DNA from: Candidatus Woesearchaeota archaeon
GTDB taxonomy: Archaea; Nanobdellota; Nanobdellia; Woesearchaeales; JASKKU01
Reading direction: 5' to 3'
Length of the DNA: 35,218 nucleotides
NCBI GenBank assembly: GCA_030154045.1
Contig: JASKKU010000008.1
Coordinates: 1 to 35,218, forward strand
The position numbers and the translations under genes are program-made. Below, piece by piece: positions 31,906 through 35,218 of the stretch (within the stretch, counting starts at the first letter, position 1; each line of letters starts with the position of its first letter). The notes under the pieces were generated by a model. It saw nothing but the letters and a program-made list of their open reading frames with translations. It did no database searches and was not told the DNA's origin.

Positions 31906-31911
31906 TTTAAA
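31906..31911 (+). promoter_or_regulatory. TATA box of topA, supporting a later start
   Basis: TTTAAA is centred at 31908.5, which is 28.5 bp before the ATG at 31937 but only 7.5 bp before the ATG at 31916. The spacing matches other leaderless genes only for the later ATG. Confidence 0.55.
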
Positions 31912-31936
31912 CTTAATGTCAAAATACTCTTTCATA

Positions 31937-34138
31937 ATGGGTTATACTTTGATAATTGCAGAAAAACCGAGTGCTGCCAGAAAGATTGCTACTTTCTTGT
32001 CAACAGGAAAGGTTGAAACCGTTAAAGAGGGAAAGGTCTCGTATTTTAAACTAGAGCACAAGGGTAATCCAATAGTTGTTGTTTCGGCTGCAGGCCATTT
32101 GTATTCTTTGGCTGAGGATACAAAAACTCAAGGATATCCTGTGTTTGATATAAAGTGGTTCCCTCTTTATGAAATAAATAAAGAGATGAAACATACTAAG
32201 CAGTTCTTGGAAGTTATAAAAAAATTGGCAAAAAACGCTTCTGATTTTGTTATTGCTTGCGATTATGATACTGAAGGCGAAGTTATTGGTTACAATATTC
32301 TTAGATTTGCTTGCGGTCAAAAAGATGCTAAAAGAATGAAGTTCTCCACATTAACAAAACCTGAGATTGTTTCAGCTTTTGAAAATGCTATGCCTACTTT
32401 AGACTGGGGTCAAGCTAATGCGGGTTTGGCAAGGCATATGATTGACTGGCTCTATGGTATAAATCTGTCAAGGGCTTTGATGTCTTCAATAAAAAAGGCT
32501 GGAATCTATAAAGTTATGAGCATAGGCCGAGTTCAAGGTCCTACTTTAAAATTAGTTGTTGATAGAGAGGAACAGATTAAAAACTTCAAGCCGAAAAAAT
32601 ACTGGGAATTGTTTGTTGTTGGTGAGATAAACAAACAAGAGATTAAAGCTCAGCATACCAATGGAAGGTTTGATGAGGAAAATAAGGCTAAAGAAGTTTA
32701 TAACAAGGTTTTAAACAAGAATGGCATTGTCTCTCAAGTCAAAAAATCTTCCAAGAAAGTTTTGCCACCGTATCCTTTTGACTTAACCACTTTACAAACA
32801 GAGGCTTACGCTGCTTTTAGGTTTAGTCCTAAGAAAACTTTAGAATTGGCGCAACAGCTTTATCTTTCCTCATACATCTCATATCCTAGAACAAGTTCTC
32901 AAAAATTGCCTTCTTCAATCAATTTTAAAGCAATACTCAACAACTTATCTTCTGTCAAGGATTATTCTTCGTGGGCTAAAGAGCTATTGAAAAACCAGAA
33001 GTTGAAACCGCATAATGGAAAAAAAGATGACCCCGCGCATCCAGCAATATATCCTACAGGTATTATTCCTAAGAATTTAAACAATGATTTGATGAAACTT
33101 TATGATTTGATTGTTAGGAGATTTCTTGCAACTTTCTCTGAACCTGCTGTAAGAGAAACGTTATCAGTGAAAATAGATATTAATGGAGAACCTTTTGCTT
33201 TTAGCGCTACTAGAACTAAGGAAAAGGGTTGGTTTGAGATTTATGAGAAGTACCTTAGGCTTGATGAGGATTTGTTTATAGAAATTAAAGAAGGAGATTC
33301 TTTCTTTAACAAAAAAACCGTGTTAGAAGAGAAGGAAACTAAGCCACCAAAAAGGTTTACTCAGTCTTCTTTGATTAAAGAGATGGAGAAGCATAACCTT
33401 GGAACTAAAGCAACGCGAGCTCAGATCATTGATACTCTTTACCAAAGGGGTTATATAATTAATGATCCTATTGAAGCTACAGACTTTGGAATTGCAACTG
33501 TAAAGGTATTGGAAAAGTATTCGCCTAAAATTGTGGACTTTAAACTTACAGGTCATCTTGAAGAACAGATGGATTTGATTAGGGAAAAGAAAAAGAAGGC
33601 AGATGAGCTGATAGATGAATCAAAAGAGGTTCTAAAACAGGTTCTTTCTGATTTCAAACAGAAAGAGAATGATATTGGAAAAGAATTGAAGCAATCTTTT
33701 ATCGAGACAAATAAGAAAGCTAACTCTTTTGGAACTTGTCCACAATGTAAGGAAGGAACGCTTGTTTTAAGGGATGGGAAGTTTGGCAAGTTTTTGGCTT
33801 GTAGCAGGTATCCTAAATGTAAGTTCACATTAAGTTTGCCGAAAAATGCAAATGTAAAGCCTACAGATAAGGTTTGTGATGCTTGTAGGTATCCTCTAGT
33901 AAAAATAAGATATGGAAAAAACAAGGCTGTAGTTACTTGCATTAATCCTAATTGTCCTAAGAAGAATAAAAGTGAGGAAGAACAGAATATTTTAAAGGAG
34001 GAGGCTAAATCAAAGAAATGCCCTAAATGCGGAGCGCCTTTAGTTTTAAGAAAAGGCCCCCATGGTTATTTCTTCGGTTGTTCTAATTATCCAAAGTGTA
34101 ACTATCTTGAACCTTTAGCTGAGAATAAAAAATCATAA
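31937..34138 (+). CDS. topA: DNA topoisomerase IA, archaeal
   Basis: The roughly 733-residue enzyme relaxes negatively supercoiled DNA by single-strand passage. The TOPRIM domain starts TLIIAEKPSAARKIA and includes the metal-binding DYDTEGE. The catalytic tyrosine is in SYISYPRTSSQKL, about residue 316 from this start. GTKATRAQIIDTLYQRGYI marks the later core. Three C-terminal zinc modules end the protein (CPQC...CSRYPKC, CDAC...CINPNC, CPKC...CSNYPKC). The frame also has an ATG at 31916, but MGYTLIIAEKPSA at 31937 matches the usual family start and lies 28.5 bp after the TATA centre. The divergent permease fusion has a separate promoter. Confidence 0.95.
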   Translation: MGYTLIIAEKPSAARKIATFLSTGKVETVKEGKVSYFKLEHKGNPIVVVSAAGHLYSLAEDTKTQGYPVFDIKWFPLYEINKEMKHTKQFLEVIKKLAKNASDFVIACDYDTEGEVIGYNILRFACGQKDAKRMKFSTLTKPEIVSAFENAMPTLDWGQANAGLARHMIDWLYGINLSRALMSSIKKAGIYKVMSIGRVQGPTLKLVVDREEQIKNFKPKKYWELFVVGEINKQEIKAQHTNGRFDEENKAKEVYNKVLNKNGIVSQVKKSSKKVLPPYPFDLTTLQTEAYAAFRFSPKKTLELAQQLYLSSYISYPRTSSQKLPSSINFKAILNNLSSVKDYSSWAKELLKNQKLKPHNGKKDDPAHPAIYPTGIIPKNLNNDLMKLYDLIVRRFLATFSEPAVRETLSVKIDINGEPFAFSATRTKEKGWFEIYEKYLRLDEDLFIEIKEGDSFFNKKTVLEEKETKPPKRFTQSSLIKEMEKHNLGTKATRAQIIDTLYQRGYIINDPIEATDFGIATVKVLEKYSPKIVDFKLTGHLEEQMDLIREKKKKADELIDESKEVLKQVLSDFKQKENDIGKELKQSFIETNKKANSFGTCPQCKEGTLVLRDGKFGKFLACSRYPKCKFTLSLPKNANVKPTDKVCDACRYPLVKIRYGKNKAVVTCINPNCPKKNKSEEEQNILKEEAKSKKCPKCGAPLVLRKGPHGYFFGCSNYPKCNYLEPLAENKKS

Positions 34139-34158
34139 TTCTTAACTTTAGAAAAAAC

Positions 34159-34232
34159 TGGGGCAGCGGGGATTTGAACCCCGGACACCATGGTCTTCAG
34201 CCATGTGCTCTCCCAGGCTGAGCTACCGCCCC
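34159..34232 (-). tRNA. tRNA-Phe (anticodon GAA)
   Basis: The minus-strand cloverleaf has acceptor GGGGCGG with CTGCCCC, D-arm GCTCAGCCTGGGAGAGC, anticodon loop CTGAAGA (GAA) in stem CATGG/CCATG, T-arm CGGGG-TTCAAAT-CCCCG and discriminator A. CCA is not encoded. The TATA palindrome ATTTATAAAT (34259-34268) is centred 31.5 bp upstream of the mature 5' end. Confidence 0.97.
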
Positions 34233-34277
34233 TTATAGAACTTAGAGGAAAAAATATGATTTATAAATCTTTTTGTT

Positions 34278-35218
34278 TTATGGTAGCGTTCTCCTCTTTG
34301 TGTTTAGTAAGCCCCATTCAACTGTTAAAAGTATTAGGCCTATAAGCATGAAGGGAATTGTTAAATCTAGAGGAACTAAACCTTTTTCTGTTTCGACAAT
34401 TTCTTTTAAGCTTTCTCCCAAATCATCTTTTGTTTCTGCTCTAAAGAACTTGCCGTTGGTTTGTTCAGCAATCTGTTTTAGTTCATCCTCATCAAGCTTG
34501 GTAAAACCATCAGGAATAAACTTGCCGCCTTCTTTTGTGCCTATACCGATTGTGTAAATTGGAATCTTTAGCTCTTTAGCATAGTATACAGCTTGTTCTA
34601 ATTCTGTGCCTACAGTTGACCTGCCGTCAGTTATTAGAATTACGGCTCCTGGTTTGGTTTCAGTCTGCAGAAGGTTGGCTGAGGTTATTATAGCTTCGCC
34701 TAGGTCTGTTCCTGGAATGTTTAAGATATCTAAAGAATCAATCTTGGCTTTTAGTTTTTCGTAATCATCAGAGAGCTCAGAAACGATTATTGAAGAACCT
34801 GCAAAAGAAACTATGCCTACTTTGGATTTAGTTGATTTTAATCTGTTTATAAGGAATTTGCTGTGAGTTTTTGCAACCTCAAACCTGTTAGGATTCATAT
34901 CGTCTGCCAACATTGAACTTGAAGAGTCAATAGCAAGGACATAATTTCTATTGGCTACATCTCCTTCATACCATACAACAGGATGGCATAAAGATAAGAT
35001 TAAGAATAGCAAGGTTAACAATCTTAAGAACAATAAATCCAAAGACAAATTAACTTTGTTTGTTTTAGGTTCATTGACTTCTTCAAACACGACTTTTTTA
35101 AGGGCTTCAAAATTGGCAAACAGGAAAGCCTTTTGTTTGACTTTTACGGAAACGAATAAATGAGTTATGACTATCCAAACTAAAATAGTTAAGAACCATA
35201 ACAACCAGCTTGAGTCTG
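34278..35218 (-). CDS. VWA-domain membrane protein (BatA-like), 5' end cut by the window
   Basis: The frame ends at 34278 and stays open to the right edge, so the N-terminus is missing; a TTG at 35204 is available but probably internal. Membrane segments occur at the start (about 1-19, counting from 35204) and at about 55-75, with another at the C-terminus (DLTIPFMLIGLILLTVEWG). The von Willebrand A domain between them has an intact MIDAS metal site: DSSSS, the T of PGTDLG, and ITDG. This layout is that of BatA-like proteins, which often neighbour a MoxR ATPase and a DUF58 protein; such partners would lie upstream, beyond the window. The role is likely envelope assembly or stress (inference). 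Confidence 0.85.
   Translation of the reverse strand, partial: DSSWLLWFLTILVWIVITHLFVSVKVKQKAFLFANFEALKKVVFEEVNEPKTNKVNLSLDLLFLRLLTLLFLILSLCHPVVWYEGDVANRNYVLAIDSSSSMLADDMNPNRFEVAKTHSKFLINRLKSTKSKVGIVSFAGSSIIVSELSDDYEKLKAKIDSLDILNIPGTDLGEAIITSANLLQTETKPGAVILITDGRSTVGTELEQAVYYAKELKIPIYTIGIGTKEGGKFIPDGFTKLDEDELKQIAEQTNGKFFRAETKDDLGESLKEIVETEKGLVPLDLTIPFMLIGLILLTVEWGLLNTKRRTLP

Noticed and set aside
1-35218. CRISPR arrays, insertion sequences, prophage or integrated element
   Set aside because: No regularly spaced repeats, transposase, integrase or terminal repeats were found. The only clear repeats are the coding sequon repeat and short promoter words.

Overview
The window is archaeal chromosomal DNA of low G+C content. 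The markers are FttA (aCPSF1), Rpo7 and Spt4, eS24, eS31 and uS7, a group II chaperonin, a 20S proteasome beta subunit, a clamp-loader small subunit, Hef, and an intron-containing tRNA-Met with a bulge-helix-bulge motif. Most genes have a TATA box about 26-30 bp before the start codon and almost no leader. The compact layout, the short versions of several families, the half-length Hel308 and the bacterial-style lipoproteins suggest a DPANN lineage of the Woesearchaeales/Pacearchaeales kind. That placement is inference; no rRNA is present to test it. No insertion sequence, integrase, CRISPR array or phage gene was seen.

Layout. Bases 1-3383 hold a tRNA-Cys with unpaired stem positions, triosephosphate isomerase, an unknown protein divergent from it, and a Hel308 helicase that begins at its second RecA domain. 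Bases 3469-8622 are an envelope-rich stretch: a membrane-anchored Lon-fold protease, a membrane-anchored phospholipase-D-fold protein, a zinc protein resembling a catalytically dead Ncs6/CTU1, an acidic repeat protein and a lipoprotein. Bases 8630-16949 are information processing: RfcS, a PIN nuclease, rpo7-spt4-eS24-eS31, Hef, a small membrane protein, PsmB and FttA. Bases 17090-19869 carry a class II ribonucleotide reductase behind what looks like a tandem NrdR operator. Bases 19866-22113 have a membrane-bound winged-helix protein divergent from a sequon-rich secreted protein, then a small lipoprotein. Bases 22206-28073 hold tRNA-Lys, tRNA-His, an AAA ATPase, tRNA-Met, thermosome, a DUF460 protein and HisRS. 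Bases 28252-35218 hold a methyltransferase, uS7, an amino-acid permease fused to a methyltransferase, topoisomerase IA, tRNA-Phe and a VWA protein cut by the window edge.

How it works together. Neighbours are mostly single transcription units with their own TATA box. The clear operons are rpo7-spt4-eS24-eS31 (ATGA overlaps) and thermosome-DUF460. At three divergent gene pairs one near-symmetrical TATA box sits almost exactly midway between two start codons, so one element probably initiates both leaderless transcripts. Genes with longer leaders (lipoproteins, the sequon protein, rpo7, FttA, thermosome) have Shine-Dalgarno sequences, so two modes of translation initiation seem to coexist.

The observations most worth following are the Hel308 half-gene with its own promoter, the NrdR-like operator in an archaeon, the permease-methyltransferase fusion, the dead Ncs6-like protein, the shared TATA boxes and the odd tRNA-Cys.
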